This document shows, in pieces, positions 21,179-31,891 of a stretch of DNA of 64,000 nucleotides. Origin of the DNA: an uncultured Halomonas sp. Lineage in GTDB: Bacteria; Pseudomonadota; Gammaproteobacteria; Pseudomonadales; Halomonadaceae. Within the stretch, counting starts at the first letter, position 1, and every line of letters starts with the position of its first letter. The notes beneath the pieces are model-generated. The model had not been told where the DNA came from and did no database searches. It was given only the letters and a program-made list of their open reading frames with translations. The DNA lies in assembly GCF_947500835.1 (NCBI RefSeq), contig NZ_CANMTQ010000004.1, positions 186,001-250,000 on the forward strand, written 5' to 3'. The position numbers were made by a program, and so were the translations under genes.

Positions 21179-22837
21179 TTACACGTCCAAGATCAAGCGT
21201 GCCGGATCTTCAAGCAACTCCTTGATCGCGACCAGAAACTGCACCGCATCCTTGCCGTCGATCTGGCGATGATCATAAGACACAGCCAGATACATCATCG
21301 GGCGTATCTCGACCTGACCATTCACCGCCATCGGGCGTTCTTGAATCTTGTGCATACCCAGAATCGCGGTCTGCGGCGGATTGATGATCGGTGTCGACAT
21401 CAGTGAGCCGAAGATACCGCCATTGGTGATGGTGAAAGTACCACCCTGCATTTCATCGATACCCAGCTTGCCATCTCGGGCACGCTTACCGAGGTCGACG
21501 ATGGCTTTTTCCACGTCGGCAATCTTCATGCTGTCGGTGTCGCGCAGCACTGGGACGACCAGGCCGCGAGGAGTGGAAACCGCCACCCCGATATCCTGAT
21601 AACCATGATAGACGATGTCGGTCCCATCGATGGAAGCGTTGACATCCGGGAAACGCTTGAGTGCCTCGCAGGCCGCCTTGACGAAAAAGCCCATGAAACC
21701 GAGTTTGGTATCATGTGTTTTCTGGAACGTCTCCTTGTACTGGGCACGCAGTTGCATGACCGCGGTCATGTCCACTTCATTATAAGTGGTCAGCATGGCA
21801 GCAGTCTGCTGAGCTTGCACCAGCCGCTTGGCAATGGTCTGGCGTAGACGGCTCATGGGCACGCGCTTCTCAGGGCGTTCGCCCTCCACTTCCGGTGCCG
21901 CCTGAGCGGCTGCCTTCGTGGTCGCTTCCGATGAAGCCGAAGCAGACTTGGCATTGGAGGAAGATTTCTTGGCATTGCCTTCGGAAACCGCTTTTTGCAC
22001 GTCTTCCTTGAGAATGCGCCCGCCTTTACCGGTGCCTTCGATCTTGTTGGCATCCAGGCCATGCTCGGCAATCATCTTGCGCGCGGCCGGCGCAACTATC
22101 TTGTCGCCGACCTTGGCATCATCATCTTGTGCTCCATCGTCCTGCTTGTCCTTGCCGCTGGACTCATCCTTCTGCTCGCTTTTACCGCTATCGGCGGAAC
22201 CGCCTTCGCTACCGCCGCCTTCAGCGAAAATGGCAAGTACAGCTTCAGATTCGACCTGCGCGCCTTCCTCGACCTTGATTTCCGCGAGAGCGCCATCGGC
22301 GGGAGCAACGACTTCCAGCACTACCTTATCGGTTTCGATATCCGCCAGCACTTCATCACGCTTGACGGATTCACCCACTTTCTTGTGCCAGGTGGATACC
22401 GTACCTTCCTGGATTGACTCAGGGAATGAAGGCGCCTTGACGTCATGCTTCTTGCCCGAGGAAGCAGCTTTCTCGCTCTTTTCGGACGCATCCTGATCGT
22501 CGGCTTCGTCGGAATCATCCTCGGACTCGGCGGAGTCATCCTCCTTCTGCTTGGAGGATTCCTCGTCTTCCTGCTTGTCGCCACTATCCTTGCTTTCCTC
22601 AGCGTCACCAATCATGCCCAACACCTGCTCCGATTCACAGGTATCGCCCTCTTCAACCTTGATCTCGGAGAGGGTGCCCGCGTCCTGAGCCACTACCTCG
22701 AGAACCACCTTATCGGTTTCGATCTCGACGATCAGCTCGTCTCGCTCAACGCTGTCACCAGGCTTCTTGTGCCAGGTAGCCACTGTCCCTTCGTTGATAG
22801 ACTCTGGGAAACTGGGCGCTTTGATCTCAGTAGCCAT
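21179..22837 (-). CDS. sucB: 2-oxoglutarate dehydrogenase E2, dihydrolipoyl succinyltransferase with two lipoyl domains
   Basis: E2 core of the 2-oxoglutarate dehydrogenase complex. At 552 residues it is about 150 longer than E. coli SucB because it has two lipoyl domains: residues ~2-77 ([11 protein letters not shown] with the lipoyl Lys) and a near copy at ~130-207. They are separated by a linker made almost only of Asp, Glu, Ser and Lys. A peripheral-subunit-binding domain follows ([28 protein letters not shown]), then the catalytic domain with the [16 protein letters not shown] active site (HxxxDG). The order and strong acidity fit a halophile. Lies between sucA and lpd. Confidence 0.95.
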   Translation of the reverse strand: MATEIKAPSFPESINEGTVATWHKKPGDSVERDELIVEIETDKVVLEVVAQDAGTLSEIKVEEGDTCESEQVLGMIGDAEESKDSGDKQEDEESSKQKEDDSAESEDDSDEADDQDASEKSEKAASSGKKHDVKAPSFPESIQEGTVSTWHKKVGESVKRDEVLADIETDKVVLEVVAPADGALAEIKVEEGAQVESEAVLAIFAEGGGSEGGSADSGKSEQKDESSGKDKQDDGAQDDDAKVGDKIVAPAARKMIAEHGLDANKIEGTGKGGRILKEDVQKAVSEGNAKKSSSNAKSASASSEATTKAAAQAAPEVEGERPEKRVPMSRLRQTIAKRLVQAQQTAAMLTTYNEVDMTAVMQLRAQYKETFQKTHDTKLGFMGFFVKAACEALKRFPDVNASIDGTDIVYHGYQDIGVAVSTPRGLVVPVLRDTDSMKIADVEKAIVDLGKRARDGKLGIDEMQGGTFTITNGGIFGSLMSTPIINPPQTAILGMHKIQERPMAVNGQVEIRPMMYLAVSYDHRQIDGKDAVQFLVAIKELLEDPARLILDV

Positions 22838-22877
22838 TTGCTTTCCTTAATGTGTTCTTTTGTCCCGGTAAAGTGCC

Positions 22878-25712
22878 TTAGGCATTGAAGGCGTCTTCGA
22901 CCAATTGGCGCTGCTGCTCAATATGCACTGACATATAGCCAGCGGCGGGTGCTGCGGAAGCAGGTCGGCCAGCGAACTTCAAATCCCGCCCTAGACCATT
23001 GGATAACATGTCGGCTACCACTACCAGATGATGCTGGCTTTGATACCAAGCCCCCTGGTTCAGTGGCTCTTCCTGACACCACACCACCTGTTCCAGATTG
23101 GGGTAATCCTTGAGCGCATCGTAGAGCTCGTCCTTGGGGAAAGGATAGAGTTGTTCAATACGAATGATGGCCGTGTCTTCCCGCTCCTTGTCACTGCGAT
23201 AAGCCGCAAGATCGTAATATACCTTGCCTGAACACAGCACTGCCCGGGTCACTTTCTCGGCGTCGAGCTTGCCCGGGTCTTTCAGCACCATTTCAAAACG
23301 ACCGTTGGCAAGTTCTTCGAGGCTAGAAACCGCTTCCTTGTGACGCAACAGGCTCTTGGGCGACATCACGATAAGAGGCTTACGTAGGGGGCGAATCACC
23401 TGACGACGAAGCAAGTGGAATATCTGTGCTGGTGTGGTCGGCACACACACCTGCATGTTGTGCTCGGCGCATAACTGCAGAAAACGCTCAAGACGCGCTG
23501 ACGAGTGTTCTGGCCCTTGCCCTTCATAGCCATGGGGCAGCAACATGGTCAAACCGCATAGCCGCGCCCACTTGGATTCACCCGAGGAGATGAACTGATC
23601 AACCACTACCTGGGCGCCATTGAAGAAGTCGCCGAACTGGGCCTCCCAAATGACCAGGGCATTGGGCATGGTGGTGGCATAGCCATACTCGAACGCCAGC
23701 ACGGCCTCTTCCGAGAGGAAAGAGTCGCGAATGGTAAATAGTGGCTGCCCCTCGCGAATATGCTGAAGCGGTACGTGAGTCGAGCCATCCTTCTGGTTAT
23801 GAATCACTGCATGGCGGTGGGAGAAAGTGCCTCGCTCCACGTCTTGACCGGTTAAACGTATCGGGTGCCCTTGATCAAGCAGCGTGGCATAGGCCAGGAT
23901 TTCGGCAAAGCCCCAATTGAGCGCCATGCCTCCAGCCTGCATCTTGCGCCGATCTTCATAAATCTTGGCGACCTGGCGCTGAACCTGAATCCCGTCCGGA
24001 ATCTCGCACATGCGTGCCGCAAGGTTCTGCATGCGCTTCATATCGATGCTGGTGTCCGCATCTCCAGTCCACTCGTGACCGATATAAGGGCCCCAGTCGA
24101 CAAAGAGTTCCGTATTGGGCTTCTTGACCAGTGCATCCGCTACATGGTTACCCGCTTGAAGATCGTTACGATACTTCTCGACCATCTCTTTTGCGGTATC
24201 TTCATTGATCACGCCATCCTCGATCAAACGAGACGCATAAAGCTCCCGGGCTGTTCGATGCTTTTTGATCTTGGCATACATCATCGGTTGGGTGCCGGAG
24301 GGCTCGTCCGCCTCGTTATGACCACGCCGGCGATAGCACACCAGGTCGATGACCACGTCTTTGTGAAACTGCTGACGATAATCGACCGCTACCTGGGTGA
24401 CATGCAGTACCGCATCCGCGTCGTCGCCGTTGACGTGGAAGATTGGCGCCTGAACCATCTTGGCGATATCGGTGCAATACTCTGTGGAACGGGTATCCTC
24501 GGGGTGTGAGGTGGTGAAACCGATCTGGTTGTTGATGACGATGTGTAGGGTACCGCCGGTACCAAAGCCCCGGGTCTGGGACATCTGGAAGGTTTCCATG
24601 ACCACGCCCTGGCCGGCAAAAGCTGCGTCGCCATGCACGTTGATCGGCAGCACCTTGTCGCCTTCGGCGTCTTCGCGACGATCCTGACGAGCGCGTACGG
24701 AACCCTCGACGACCGGTGAGACGATTTCCAGATGTGAGGGATTGAAGGCCAGCGCCAAATGTACTTCACCCCCGGGGGTCATGACGTTGGAGCTGAAGCC
24801 CTGGTGATACTTGACGTCCCCGGAACCCTTCTCGCTGATTTTCTTGCCATCGAATTCCTCGATCAGCTCTGAGGGGCTCTTGCCAAGAATGTTGACCAGC
24901 AAATTGAGGCGACCGCGGTGAGCCATGCCGATGACTATTTCCTTGGTCCCATACCCCCCGGCGCGCTGTATGATTTCATCCATCATCGGAATGAAGTTTT
25001 CGCCACCCTCGAGGCCAAAGCGCTTGGTTCCAGGGTATTTGGAGGCTAGATAATTTTCCAGGCCTTCCGCCGCAGTCAGTCGCTCCATGGTGTGCTTACG
25101 CACATCGTTACTGAACTTGGGCTGAGAACGCACCGACTCGAAACGTTGCTGCAGCCAGCGTTTCTCTTCGGTATCGACGATATGCATGAACTCGCAGCCG
25201 ATACTGCGACAATAGGTCTGGTTCAGCGCGTCGTAAATTTCCTTTAAAGGCGCTTTGTCCTTGCCTAGAAAGAAGGAGCCGGTCTGGAATTCGGCATCCA
25301 TGTCAGCCTGGGATAGCTGATGGAAGGATAGATCAAGATCGGGAATGGGTTCTGATTTGCGTAGATCCAGAGGATCAATGTCGGCTTTTTGATGCCCCCG
25401 GAACCGGTAGGCGTTGATCAGCTGTAGAACCTTGACCTGTTTCCGGCTTTCAACGCTGTCGTCGCTGTCGGCGGTGCGCCCATTGCGGCGATTGCGCGCC
25501 AATTGATAGAACTGCTCACGAATCGGACTCAAGGGTATATCGTGGGAAGGACTCCCCTCGGGACGTGGCAATTTATCGAAATAATTGCGCCACTCGTCCG
25601 GAATCCCATTGGGATCAGTTAGATACTGCTCGTAAAGTGCTTCCACGTAGTGGGCGTTGCCACCGCTCATGTGGGAGGTACGCCACATCAACTCCATTAT
25701 GCCTTCTTGCAT
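22878..25712 (-). CDS. sucA: 2-oxoglutarate dehydrogenase E1 component
   Basis: Thiamine-diphosphate-dependent E1 of 944 residues (E. coli 933) that decarboxylates 2-oxoglutarate and succinylates the lipoyl groups of SucB. Diagnostic blocks include IVIGMAHRGRLNLLVNILGK, the ThDP motif region GDAAFAGQGVVMETFQMS...NNQIGFTTS, and the C-terminal transketolase-like part with EYGYATTMPNALVIWEAQFGDF. I start at ATG 25712 because MQEGIMELMWRTSHMSGGN matches the family N-terminus (MQESVMQRMW in Pseudomonas); the ribosome-binding site is weak. First gene after the terminator that follows sdhB. Confidence 0.95.
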   Translation of the reverse strand: MQEGIMELMWRTSHMSGGNAHYVEALYEQYLTDPNGIPDEWRNYFDKLPRPEGSPSHDIPLSPIREQFYQLARNRRNGRTADSDDSVESRKQVKVLQLINAYRFRGHQKADIDPLDLRKSEPIPDLDLSFHQLSQADMDAEFQTGSFFLGKDKAPLKEIYDALNQTYCRSIGCEFMHIVDTEEKRWLQQRFESVRSQPKFSNDVRKHTMERLTAAEGLENYLASKYPGTKRFGLEGGENFIPMMDEIIQRAGGYGTKEIVIGMAHRGRLNLLVNILGKSPSELIEEFDGKKISEKGSGDVKYHQGFSSNVMTPGGEVHLALAFNPSHLEIVSPVVEGSVRARQDRREDAEGDKVLPINVHGDAAFAGQGVVMETFQMSQTRGFGTGGTLHIVINNQIGFTTSHPEDTRSTEYCTDIAKMVQAPIFHVNGDDADAVLHVTQVAVDYRQQFHKDVVIDLVCYRRRGHNEADEPSGTQPMMYAKIKKHRTARELYASRLIEDGVINEDTAKEMVEKYRNDLQAGNHVADALVKKPNTELFVDWGPYIGHEWTGDADTSIDMKRMQNLAARMCEIPDGIQVQRQVAKIYEDRRKMQAGGMALNWGFAEILAYATLLDQGHPIRLTGQDVERGTFSHRHAVIHNQKDGSTHVPLQHIREGQPLFTIRDSFLSEEAVLAFEYGYATTMPNALVIWEAQFGDFFNGAQVVVDQFISSGESKWARLCGLTMLLPHGYEGQGPEHSSARLERFLQLCAEHNMQVCVPTTPAQIFHLLRRQVIRPLRKPLIVMSPKSLLRHKEAVSSLEELANGRFEMVLKDPGKLDAEKVTRAVLCSGKVYYDLAAYRSDKEREDTAIIRIEQLYPFPKDELYDALKDYPNLEQVVWCQEEPLNQGAWYQSQHHLVVVADMLSNGLGRDLKFAGRPASAAPAAGYMSVHIEQQRQLVEDAFNA

Positions 25713-25830
25713 CACTCGATCACCTGCACTGATGAGGCATTGTCGTCGCCCGGTACGAGCACGCATCGGCGACACCCTTGCCCTGCCGTTAAAACCTGGC
25801 CTCGACGTCGGTATCACGGCAGTAATGGCT

Positions 25831-25857
25831 AAAAGCCGGTGCACCTGGGCACCGGCT
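25831..25857 (-). terminator. terminator or attenuator between sdhB and sucA
   Basis: On the minus strand a 9-bp perfect stem (AGCCGGTGC with GCACCGGCT) ends in TTTT. It lies about 80 bases after the sdhB stop and 120 bases before sucA, so sucA probably also has its own promoter. Confidence 0.7.
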
Positions 25858-25937
25858 CTTGGCGCTTAGGCCTGTTCCTTGGCGATTCATCGCACAAAAG
25901 GAAACTGGCATCATGATAGCAAGCTGCGGGCCACGAT

Positions 25938-26642
25938 TTAAGTGGCATTCTCCATCAGCAGCTCGCGAATCTTGCCAATTGCACGAGTCGGATTAAGTCC
26001 TTTGGGGCATACGGCTACGCAATTCATGATGCCGCGGCAACGAAAGACGCTGAACGGATCTTCGAGTTCGGCCAATCTCTCCCGTGCAGCGGTGTCACGG
26101 CTGTCCGCCAGGAAGCGATACGCCTGCAGCAACCCGGCAGGACCCACGAACTTGTCCGGATTCCACCAGAATGAAGGGCAGGACGTAGAACAACAGGCGC
26201 ACAGAATGCACTCGTATAATCCATCGAGCTTATCGCGCTCTTCTGGTGATTGTAGTCGCTCTATCGCCGGAGGGGTCGTGTCATTCTGCAAATAGGGCTG
26301 AATGCGCTCGTATTGCTTGTAGAAAATGCCCATGTCGACCACCAGGTCGCGTACGACCGGCAAACCAGGCAAGGGGCGCAATGTCAGCTTGTTATTCTTG
26401 ACCACGGCAGAAAGCGGCGTAATGCATGCCAGGCCATTGGTGCCGTTGATGTTCATACCATCGGAACCACACACGCCCTCACGACAGCTGCGCCGATAAG
26501 CCATTGAGCTGTCCTGCTGCTTGATGAGTTCGAGAACATTGAGGACCATTATGTCACGGCCTTGAGTGTCCACCTGGAACTCTTGCATGTAAGGGGCGGA
26601 GTCGGTCTCCGGATTGTAGCGATATATGGATACTTGAAGCAT
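25938..26642 (-). CDS. sdhB: succinate dehydrogenase iron-sulfur subunit
   Basis: Iron-sulfur subunit of complex II, 234 residues, passing electrons from the SdhA FAD to quinone. The [2Fe-2S] ligands are in SCREGVCGSDGMNINGTNGLAC, and the [4Fe-4S] and [3Fe-4S] ligands in CILCACCSTSCPSFWW and CRGIMNCVAVCPKGLNP, so all three clusters are intact. It starts 11 bases after sdhA and closes the sdhCDAB group. Confidence 0.96.
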   Translation of the reverse strand: MLQVSIYRYNPETDSAPYMQEFQVDTQGRDIMVLNVLELIKQQDSSMAYRRSCREGVCGSDGMNINGTNGLACITPLSAVVKNNKLTLRPLPGLPVVRDLVVDMGIFYKQYERIQPYLQNDTTPPAIERLQSPEERDKLDGLYECILCACCSTSCPSFWWNPDKFVGPAGLLQAYRFLADSRDTAARERLAELEDPFSVFRCRGIMNCVAVCPKGLNPTRAIGKIRELLMENAT

Positions 26643-26653
26643 GACAGCCTTCC

Positions 26654-28426
26654 TCAGTAGGTCCGGATTTTGGGCTCGAAGGTATCGACGGCCTTGGGTG
26701 TGAAGTTCACATCGCGCTTACCCAACTTTTTCTCGATCGGGAAGTAGATGGAATGCTTCAGCCAGTTGACGTCGTCACGATCCGGGTAATCATAGCGTGA
26801 GTGTGCACCTCGGCTTTCCTTGCGCTCGAATGCGGAAATAGCAGTGGCCTCGGCAACTTCAAGCAGATTATCGAGCTCGAGAGCCTCGATACGTGCAGTA
26901 TTGAACGTATCGGACTTGTCACCAAGCTGAGCATTTGCGATTCGTTCGCGCAGTTCAGCGAGCTTCTTGACACCCTCTTGCATGTTTTCTTCTTTGCGGA
27001 AAACACCGAAATCGTTTTGCATGACCGCTTGCAGGTCTGTCTTGAGCGTCGCTACCGCTTCGCCATCATTCGACTCGTTCCAACGATTCATGCGTGTCAT
27101 GGAGGCATCGATGTCGGACTGAGAGGCATCCATATAATCAATGCCCTCGTTGAGCGCACCCTCGATGAACATGCCTGCCGCACGACCGAACACCACCAGA
27201 TCGAGCAATGAGTTACCGCCCAGACGGTTGGCGCCATGCACGGAAACACAGGCGACTTCGCCGCAGGCAAACAGCCCATTGACGATATGATCGTTACCTT
27301 TACCGTCTGGCATGATGGCCTGACCATGCACATTGGTCGGAATACCGCCCATCATATAATGGCAAGTCGGCACCACTGGGATCGGATCCTGAGCCGGATT
27401 CACGTGTGCAAAGGTCTTGGACAGCTCGACGATGCCCGGTAGGCGCTTGTTCAGCACCTCCTCACCCAGATGATCGAGCTTGAGCATGACGTGATCGCCG
27501 TCTTCGCCACAGCCTCGTCCTTCGAGCATTTCCATGACCATGGAGCGCGCCACCACATCTCGGCCGGCAAGGTCCTTGGCGTTGGGGGCATAGCGCTCCA
27601 TGAAACGCTCGCCATCCTTGTTGATCAGATAACCACCTTCACCGCGGCATCCTTCGGTGACCAGGGTTCCCGCACCATAAATGCCCGTCGGGTGAAACTG
27701 CCACATCTCCATGTCCTGCATGGGGAAGCCAGCGCGCAATGCCATGCCGATACCGTCACCGGTATTGATCAAGGCGTTGGTGGTGGAGGCAAAGATACGG
27801 CCTGCGCCGCCGGTAGCAAGGACAGTCGCCTTGGATTTCACATGGACGACCTCGCCCGTCTCGATACATAAGGCGATACAGCCAACCACATCACCCTTGG
27901 TATTCTTGACCAGATCGACGGCATACCATTCATTGAGGAAAACGGTGTCGTTCTTCAGATTGTTCTGATAAAGCGTGTGCAGAAGCGCATGGCCCGTACG
28001 GTCCGCGGCTGCACAGGTACGTGCTGCCTGGCCACCTTCACCGAAATTCTTGGACTGCCCGCCGAAGGGACGCTGATAGATACGCCCGTTATCGAAGCGC
28101 GAAAAGGGCAATCCCATGTGTTCCAGCTCAAATACCGCCTTGGGCCCCTCGGTACACATGTACTCCGCAGCATCCTGGTCAGCAATGTAGTCGCCGCCCT
28201 TGACCGTGTCGTACATGTGCCAGCGCCAGTCATCGTTGGGATCTGCAGAAGCGATGGCACAAGTGATCCCCCCTTGAGCCGATACCGTGTGGGAACGAGT
28301 AGGGAATACCTTGGACAGCACGGCGGTCTTCTTTCCGGATTTGGCCAGCTCGAGCGCGGCACGCAAGCCGGAACCACCACCACCGATGATAATGGCATCA
28401 AAGGATAAATTACGCATAGCGGACAT
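26654..28426 (-). CDS. sdhA: succinate dehydrogenase flavoprotein subunit
   Basis: FAD-carrying catalytic subunit of complex II, 590 residues. The N-terminal [17 protein letters not shown] binds FAD; the covalent-flavin histidine is in [16 protein letters not shown]; the substrate-binding block [25 protein letters not shown] and the [19 protein letters not shown] segment are complete. The C-terminus [20 protein letters not shown] is typical of gammaproteobacterial SdhA. Starts 3 bases after sdhD ends. Confidence 0.97.
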   Translation of the reverse strand: MSAMRNLSFDAIIIGGGGSGLRAALELAKSGKKTAVLSKVFPTRSHTVSAQGGITCAIASADPNDDWRWHMYDTVKGGDYIADQDAAEYMCTEGPKAVFELEHMGLPFSRFDNGRIYQRPFGGQSKNFGEGGQAARTCAAADRTGHALLHTLYQNNLKNDTVFLNEWYAVDLVKNTKGDVVGCIALCIETGEVVHVKSKATVLATGGAGRIFASTTNALINTGDGIGMALRAGFPMQDMEMWQFHPTGIYGAGTLVTEGCRGEGGYLINKDGERFMERYAPNAKDLAGRDVVARSMVMEMLEGRGCGEDGDHVMLKLDHLGEEVLNKRLPGIVELSKTFAHVNPAQDPIPVVPTCHYMMGGIPTNVHGQAIMPDGKGNDHIVNGLFACGEVACVSVHGANRLGGNSLLDLVVFGRAAGMFIEGALNEGIDYMDASQSDIDASMTRMNRWNESNDGEAVATLKTDLQAVMQNDFGVFRKEENMQEGVKKLAELRERIANAQLGDKSDTFNTARIEALELDNLLEVAEATAISAFERKESRGAHSRYDYPDRDDVNWLKHSIYFPIEKKLGKRDVNFTPKAVDTFEPKIRTY

Positions 28427-28429
28427 GTA

Positions 28430-28777
28430 TCAGGCTCCCCAGAGGATTTGTATGGCCCATACCAGGAACACGAAGATGGCAATGATCAACACCACTTGCG
28501 CACCAAAGCGTAGCCTAGTGGGCTTTATGTAATCGGTGATGACGGTCCACAGGCCGACCCAGGCATGTGCCGACAATGCGATGAAAGCCAGCAACGAGAA
28601 GATGCGCATCCAGGTTTGAGAAAAGAACCCGTGCCACGTTACATAATCCAACTGCGGATGAAGTAAAAAATACCCCACCATGAAAAGCGCATAGAGCGCT
28701 AGAATGGCCGCCGACACCTGCTGGATCAGCCAATCTGACAATCCACTACGACTAAAGTTCGTTACATTGGTTACCAT
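28430..28777 (-). CDS. sdhD: succinate dehydrogenase membrane anchor subunit
   Basis: Hydrophobic 115-residue anchor of complex II with three membrane helices (QVSAAILALYALFMVGYFLLH; MRIFSLLAFIALSAHAWVGLWTVITDYI; VVLIIAIFVFLVWAIQILW). The helix-2 His in SAHAWVGLWTVITDY is the haem b ligand, and the Asp-Tyr next to it belongs to the quinone site. Its ATG overlaps the sdhC stop. Confidence 0.93.
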   Translation of the reverse strand: MVTNVTNFSRSGLSDWLIQQVSAAILALYALFMVGYFLLHPQLDYVTWHGFFSQTWMRIFSLLAFIALSAHAWVGLWTVITDYIKPTRLRFGAQVVLIIAIFVFLVWAIQILWGA

Positions 28778-29148
28778 ACCCAGACTCCTGCCAGAATCAC
28801 CAGCACCGCAGCGGCGATGAAAGTGATCTTCGATGTTTGCACGCCCCCTTCCAGATCGAGGCCGATATCAAAATGCATCACCAGATGCCGTACACCCGCC
28901 ACGAAATGGAACGACAACGCCGACAACAACCCCCAGGCAATGAGCTTTGCCAGGAAGTTATATTCCAGGGCTTCACGCACCGTCTCGAATCCTTGCGGCG
29001 AAGAGAGCGATGTATCAAGTGCCCAGAAGGCGAAAATCAGACCGACAAACAAAATGATGCCGGTAACACGGTGGGTGATGGAAGTCAGGGCAGGGAGAGG
29101 AAACTTTATGGTGGAGAGATCGAGGTTTACGGGTCTTTTACTATTCAC
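28771..29148 (-). CDS. sdhC: succinate dehydrogenase cytochrome b556 subunit
   Basis: Membrane anchor of complex II, 125 residues with three helices. The N-terminal SKRPVNLDLSTIKFPLPALTSITHRVTG contains the conserved SxxHRxTG quinone/haem region, and helix 2 supplies HFVAGVRHLVMHFD with the haem-ligand His. The start is uncertain: GTG at 29148 gives MNSKRPVNLDL as in Pseudomonas, while GTG at 29160 would add four residues; neither has a strong ribosome-binding site. First gene of the sdh-suc block. Confidence 0.93.
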   Translation of the reverse strand: MNSKRPVNLDLSTIKFPLPALTSITHRVTGIILFVGLIFAFWALDTSLSSPQGFETVREALEYNFLAKLIAWGLLSALSFHFVAGVRHLVMHFDIGLDLEGGVQTSKITFIAAAVLVILAGVWVW

Positions 29149-29759
29149 GGCTCGTCGCACACCCTATTGGCCCACTGATTCACGCTTGTTCAATCACGTT
29201 TGAATAGAGTGGGTAGTGATTTTGAGGAAGGTTTCAGTACTACGCCAGATGGCGCTACCGACCTTTGATTGCATGTCGGTCGCGTGACTTGGATTATAGG
29301 GGATGAGAACGAAGTATGACAAATCGTTACCGCCCTAACACGACCATGGTGTTACTCTGGGTAACATCGCAGCAAACGACCGCAGGAAGATTGCTGATAG
29401 CTTCCTAGCGGTGACCACATCGTTACTGCGACCCAATCGATACCCCTCGAATATCGATCTCGGACTCTTTGACAACCATCGATGAATTGACAAAATCAGA
29501 GACACTTTTATAGTGAGAGAGCTTTTGCTGCTTCGCAGCAAATTCAAGCTAGTATTTTAGAACCTGTTCATGACCTCACCTATCAGGACGGATCAGGGTA
29601 AAACCTGCAAAGAAGCGAAGTTCATTGAAGCGAATCAGCATTGCAACGAGAACACCTGATCCAGATCCATGGACAAGCGTGACTTCTGCGCTATCTTGTC
29701 GCCACGCGCAACATCATGAACACGTTCTTACCAGCAATCGAAACCGTAGGAGACCTAGC
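29149..29759. promoter_or_regulatory. divergent sdhC / gltA control region
   Basis: About 610 bases between the sdh-suc operon and gltA, with no convincing gene. It contains a perfect 8-bp hairpin (TTTGCTGC-TTC-GCAGCAAA, 29524-29542), a TGTTAC/GTAACA inverted repeat near 29351-29367, and a directly repeated GAAGCGAA (about 29612 and 29627). Promoters for both TCA units must lie here; no consensus -10/-35 pair is clear enough to mark. Confidence 0.55.
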
Positions 29760-31046
29760 ATGGCCGATAAAAAAGCGCATTTGACCATTGAGGGCGTAGA
29801 TGAAGCCATTGAATTTCCGATCTATTCAGGCACGCTCGGCCCGGACGTCATCGATGTACGCGAACTGACTGAAAAAGGTCACTTCACTTTTGATCCTGGT
29901 TTCGTGGCTACCGCAGCCTGTGAGTCTGGTATCACTTATATCGACGGTGCCGAAGGCGTGCTGTTGCATCGCGGCTACCCTATCGACCAATTGGCGCAGA
30001 ATTCCAATTTCGTCGAGCTGTGCTATCTGTTGCTGTTTGGCGATCTACCCAATGACGAACAGTATGAGAAATTTGAAAGCACCATCAGCAGGCACACGAT
30101 GGTGCATGAACAGATCGTCAATTTCTTCAAGGGCTTCCGCCGCGACGCCCACCCGATGGCCATCGTATGCGGCGTGGTAGGTGGTCTAGCGGCTTTCTAC
30201 CATGACAATCTCGATATTTCAGACGAGAAGCAGCGCCGGGTTAGCGCCATCCGCTTGATTGCCAAGATGCCGACCATTGCGGCCATGAGCTATAAGTACA
30301 ACATCGGCCAACCTTTCAACTACCCGCGCAACGATCTGAACTATGCCGAGAACTTTCTCTACATGATGTTCAGCAACCCCTGTGAGAAGTTCAAGATCAA
30401 TCCGGTATATGCCAAGGCAATAGATCGCATCTTCATGCTTCACGCGGACCATGAGCAGAACGCCTCCACATCGACGGTACGCCTGGCCGGCTCCACTGGC
30501 GCCAACCCGTTTGCCTGCATCAGTGCCGGCATTGCTGCCCTGTGGGGCCCAGCCCATGGTGGCGCCAACGAAGCAGTACTCAATATGCTGGACGAGATTG
30601 GTGACGAGTCCGAAGAGAACATTCAGCGCTTCGTTGACAAGGCGAAGGACAAGGATGATCCGTTCAAGCTGATGGGCTTTGGTCACCGGGTCTACAAGAA
30701 TTTCGACCCCCGAGCCAAGGTCATGAAGGAGACCTGCGACGAAGTTCTCGAAGAACTAGGCAGGGCTGACGATCCCAAGCTTAAAATTGCCAAGCGCCTG
30801 GAACAGATCGCGCTGGAAGATGATTACTTCATCGAGCGCAAGCTCTATCCCAACGTGGACTTCTATTCCGGCATCATCCTCAACGCGATTGGCATCCCGA
30901 CCAACATGTTCACGGTCATCTTCGCCGTGGCACGTACCATCGGCTGGATTTCCCACTGGAACGAGATGCTCAGCAACGAGTATCGCATTGGCCGTCCGCG
31001 TCAGCTTTATGTTGGTCATGCCAAGCGCGACTACCCAACCAAATAA
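29760..31046 (+). CDS. gltA: citrate synthase
   Basis: Type II (NADH-regulated class) citrate synthase, 428 residues, condensing acetyl-CoA and oxaloacetate. Catalytic residues are in [22 protein letters not shown] (first His), [14 protein letters not shown] (second His) and [13 protein letters not shown] (Asp of the triad). The start at ATG 29760 has AGGAGA 7 bases upstream and yields [12 protein letters not shown]; longer in-frame starts lack this. Divergent from sdhC, as in other gammaproteobacteria, and followed by a terminator. Confidence 0.97.
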   Translation: MADKKAHLTIEGVDEAIEFPIYSGTLGPDVIDVRELTEKGHFTFDPGFVATAACESGITYIDGAEGVLLHRGYPIDQLAQNSNFVELCYLLLFGDLPNDEQYEKFESTISRHTMVHEQIVNFFKGFRRDAHPMAIVCGVVGGLAAFYHDNLDISDEKQRRVSAIRLIAKMPTIAAMSYKYNIGQPFNYPRNDLNYAENFLYMMFSNPCEKFKINPVYAKAIDRIFMLHADHEQNASTSTVRLAGSTGANPFACISAGIAALWGPAHGGANEAVLNMLDEIGDESEENIQRFVDKAKDKDDPFKLMGFGHRVYKNFDPRAKVMKETCDEVLEELGRADDPKLKIAKRLEQIALEDDYFIERKLYPNVDFYSGIILNAIGIPTNMFTVIFAVARTIGWISHWNEMLSNEYRIGRPRQLYVGHAKRDYPTK

Positions 31047-31066
31047 TTCCTATTCGCCACATTGCC

Positions 31067-31092
31067 AGGCCGCCTCAGGGCGGCCTTTCATT
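31067..31092 (+). terminator. Rho-independent terminator after gltA
   Basis: An 8-bp GC-rich stem (AGGCCGCC with GGCGGCCT) around TCAG is followed by a T-rich stretch (TTTCATTT). It lies 20 bases after the gltA stop. Confidence 0.85.
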
Positions 31093-31633
31093 TGATGGCT
31101 CAACCATCCTGAAAACCCTGCCTCTCTCCTGCTGATCGTCAATTCTCTCGAATGGCTAAAAAGCGCTTTTTTCATGGTCTCTTCGTCGTCTGCACGGTCT
31201 TGTGCATGACGTAACATTCATGTTGGGTGGCGCTTTCTGAAAAGGCGCTCACCTTTTCCACACTTTCTGTGGATAAGGCTGTTCACAACCTTTAGAGAAC
31301 GTCACATAATCGCCATGAACAGAGGCCTGGCTACAAATTGGCTAATTTTTAACCATAAATAAGTCATTGATTTATAACATATTTATAGAGACACCAGTAA
31401 CCATAGGGCTTCCAGGCGTTCTATGCACAAGGCACTGATATATGAAGCTGACGTGGGGAAAAAAGTTACTCGTTGTCAACCCAAACCAAGCAAAATAAAG
31501 CACTTATTGACTAGCACCTAAGTCTTAGCATAACTATTTTTCTAGTACGCGGACAAAATCGCCCGACGAGGCAATAGCAGGTCAGGTGAGCGAAGCGGAT
31601 AGAGACGGAGCAGGTTGCATCTGAAGAAACAGA
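31093..31633. other. intergenic region with DnaA-box-like sites and an A+T-rich stretch
   Basis: About 540 bases with no gene. TTTTCCACA (31254-31262) and TGTGGATAA (31268-31276, an exact inverted TTATCCACA) sit side by side, with TGTTCACAA at 31280, followed by an A+T-rich tract (about 31330-31400). This resembles DnaA-binding DNA next to an unwinding-prone tract. No replication gene is near. Confidence 0.45.
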
Positions 31634-31709
31634 TGGCGTCCCATAGGGGGTTCGAACCCCTGTTACCGCCGTGAAAGGGCGGTGTCCTGGACCACTAGAC
31701 GAATGGGAC
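31634..31709 (-). tRNA. tRNA-Glu (anticodon TTC)
   Basis: 76 bases including an encoded CCA. The minus strand starts GTCCCATTCGTCTAGTGG, has the anticodon loop CTTTCAC inside a CGCC/GGCG stem, and a T arm AGGGGTTCGAACCCCT. It is close to the canonical gammaproteobacterial tRNA-Glu. It sits 12 bases from tRNA-Ala, so both are likely cut from one transcript. Confidence 0.96.
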
Positions 31710-31721
31710 GTTGCAGTATCA

Positions 31722-31797
31722 TGGTGGAGCCTACCGGGATCGAACCGGTGACCTCGACGCTGCCAGCGTCGCGCTCTCCCAGCTGAGCTAAGGCCCC
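31722..31797 (-). tRNA. tRNA-Ala (anticodon GGC)
   Basis: 76 bases including an encoded CCA. The minus strand starts GGGGCCTTAGCTCAGCTGGG, with the anticodon GGC between GACGCT and AGCGTC arms and a T arm CCGGTTCGATCCCGG. It is upstream of tRNA-Glu in the direction of transcription and downstream of gltX. Confidence 0.96.
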
Positions 31798-31891
31798 TTT
31801 CCAAAACAGTTCTGTGCTGCAAGAACGGGGCATATGCTACTCATACGCCCCTGATCGGTCAACGGTTTTTTATTTACTCAACTTACTCAGC

